A DNA stretch of 5,412 nt from Sphingomonadales bacterium UBA6171. Its GTDB lineage: Bacteria; Pseudomonadota; Alphaproteobacteria; Sphingomonadales; Sphingomonadaceae. Under the pieces are notes generated by a model. The model searched no databases. It was not told the DNA's origin and saw nothing but the letters and a program-made list of their open reading frames with translations. The stretch spans positions 1 through 5,412 of the forward strand of contig DITZ01000019.1 of NCBI GenBank assembly GCA_002422985.1, in the 5' to 3' direction. The translations under genes and the position numbers were made by a program. Position 1 is the stretch's first letter. The number at the start of each line of letters is the position of its first letter. Below are positions 4,462 to 5,412 of this stretch, piece by piece.

Positions 4462-5412
4462 CTATCGCCGAAGCGCGCGCAGCCTTTCCCATTCCGCCAG
4501 CCGTTCGGCGATGGCGCGCTCGCGGCCGCGATCGGTGGGCTGGTAGAAGCTTTGCCGGCCCAGCGCTTCGGGCCAGTAATCCTGGCCGGAAAAGCCGTCC
4601 GGCGCGTCATGATCATAGCTGTAGCCCGCGCCATGGCCCAGTTCCTTCATCAGCCGCGTGGGCGCATTGACGATGGTTTTGGGCGGCGGCAGGCTGCCGC
4701 CGTCGCGCGCGGCCTTCCATGCGGCCTTCTGTGCCTTGTTGGCGGCATTGGATTTGGGCGCGGTGGCAAGATAGAGGCACGCCTGCGCTATCGCCAGTTC
4801 GCCTTCGGGGGAGCCGAGGAATTCATAGCTGTCTTTTGCGGCCAATGTGATGAGCAGCGCCTGCGGATCGGCCAGCCCCACATCCTCGCTGGCAAAGCGC
4901 ACCAGCCGGCGCAGCACATAAAGCGGCGCCTCGCCCGCCACCAGCATCCGCGCCAGCCAATATAGCGCCGCATCGGGATCGGAGCCGCGCAGCGACTTAT
5001 GCAGCGCGGAGATGAGATCATAATGGCCGTCGCGGTCCTTGTCATACACCGGCACGCGCCGTTGCAGCACGCCGGCCATCTGCGCGCGGTTGAGCGGCCC
5101 GGTCTCGTTCAGCGAGAGCAGGATTTCCGCCTGCCCCAGCAGGAAGCGGCCGTCGCCATCGGCCCCGGCCAGCAACGCGGCGCGGGCGTCGGCGTCCAGC
5201 GGCAGGGCGCGGCCCTCCATCGCTTCGGCGCGCGCCAGCAGGGCTTCCAGCGCGGCTTCGCCCAGCCGTTCCAGCACCAGCACCTGCGCACGGGACAAGA
5301 TGGCGGCGTTCAGTTCAAAGCTGGGGTTTTCGGTGGTGGCGCCCACCAGCGTGATGGTGCCATCCTCCATCGGCCCCAGAAAGCCATCCTGCTGGCTGCG
5401 GTTGAAGCGGTG
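4462..5412 (-). CDS. rarA: Replication-associated recombination protein A (RarA/MgsA AAA+ ATPase), C-terminal part, cut by window edge
   Basis: The C-terminal 316 residues are present; the N-terminus with Walker A and the DE of Walker B lies beyond the right edge. The fragment opens with HRFNRSQQDGFLGPMEDG, which directly follows Walker B in this family. Next come sensor 1 in GATTENPSFELN (fragment residues 24-35, Asn29) and the arginine finger LSR (Arg41). The later RarA-specific region has YDKDRDGHYDLISALHKSLR, then GSDPDAALYWLARML and ASEDVGLADP, and ends with GYSYDHDAPDGF and FYQPTDRG of the tetramerisation domain. RarA/MgsA (WHIP/WRNIP1 in eukaryotes) is a DNA-dependent ATPase acting at stalled replication forks and interacting with SSB. 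The 3-prime end is complete, with a stop at 4462-4464. It is the first visible gene of the train; any promoter lies outside the window. Confidence 0.96.
   Translation of the reverse strand, partial: HRFNRSQQDGFLGPMEDGTITLVGATTENPSFELNAAILSRAQVLVLERLGEAALEALLARAEAMEGRALPLDADARAALLAGADGDGRFLLGQAEILLSLNETGPLNRAQMAGVLQRRVPVYDKDRDGHYDLISALHKSLRGSDPDAALYWLARMLVAGEAPLYVLRRLVRFASEDVGLADPQALLITLAAKDSYEFLGSPEGELAIAQACLYLATAPKSNAANKAQKAAWKAARDGGSLPPPKTIVNAPTRLMKELGHGAGYSYDHDAPDGFSGQDYWPEALGRQSFYQPTDRGRERAIAERLAEWERLRALRR

Noticed and set aside
4426..4475. GGCGATAG-like sequence upstream of crcB, reminiscent of the fluoride riboswitch opening
   Set aside because: The later pairing and loop elements of the aptamer are missing, the space is too short, and the sequence largely belongs to the end of rarA.
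4180..4965. 261-codon open frame on the plus strand
   Set aside because: It is antisense to crcB and rarA; low-complexity Gln/His/Arg-rich translation with no recognisable fold.
1..5412. tRNA, rRNA, CRISPR, insertion sequence, phage or defence-system content
   Set aside because: None of the characteristic repeats, inverted termini, conserved RNA segments or protein motifs were seen; the window is nearly filled by recognised or plausible protein genes.

Overview
The window looks like chromosomal DNA of a GC-rich alphaproteobacterium, most likely a member of the Sphingomonadales. The evidence is the high GC with strong G/C bias at third codon positions, the presence of an ATP12-family F1-ATPase assembly chaperone (in bacteria typical of alphaproteobacteria), and the residue style of the RarA, CrcB and RluC proteins. 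I see no tRNA, rRNA, CRISPR array, insertion sequence, phage gene or toxin/defence gene. This is mostly a housekeeping region with some undescribed small membrane proteins inside it.

Layout. Positions 1-299 (minus) hold the first 99 codons of an acyl-CoA carboxylase carboxyltransferase subunit, probably propionyl-CoA carboxylase beta (pccB). A 174-bp intergenic stretch (300-473) separates it from a divergent gene (474-1022, plus) for an unrecognised 182-residue protein with four predicted membrane segments. The rest is one compact minus-strand gene train, read from right to left: rarA/mgsA (C-terminal 316 residues, 4462-5412, entering from outside the window), crcB fluoride channel (4066-4425), an RluC/RluD-type 23S rRNA pseudouridine synthase (2999-4069), a phosphoglycolate-phosphatase-like HAD hydrolase (2343-3002), three tiny two-helix membrane proteins (2123-2356, 1903-2130, 1701-1910) and the ATP12 chaperone (997-1704). 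The ATP12 gene meets the plus-strand membrane-protein gene tail to tail with a 26-bp overlap.

After the 36-bp gap between rarA and crcB, every junction is an overlap: ATGA, GTGA, a 14-bp overlap with the Shine-Dalgarno sequence inside the upstream gene, two identical ATGGCTGA junctions, and ATGA again. This implies one polycistronic mRNA with translational coupling. The start sites of the last three genes have no visible Shine-Dalgarno sequence, so termination-reinitiation is the likely mode. The genes do not form one obvious pathway: replication-fork maintenance, fluoride export, rRNA modification, phosphate-ester clean-up and ATP synthase assembly. From memory, rarA-crcB-rluC-HAD-ATP12 is a recurring order in alphaproteobacteria; the small membrane proteins look like the lineage-specific part.

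The most interesting part is the trio of mini membrane proteins at 1701-2356. The second and third look like diverged tandem duplicates: both start MAEPxP, they share an ALMLA motif at the same residue numbers, and they have the same junction sequence. I found no clear evidence for a new multi-gene defence or mobile system.
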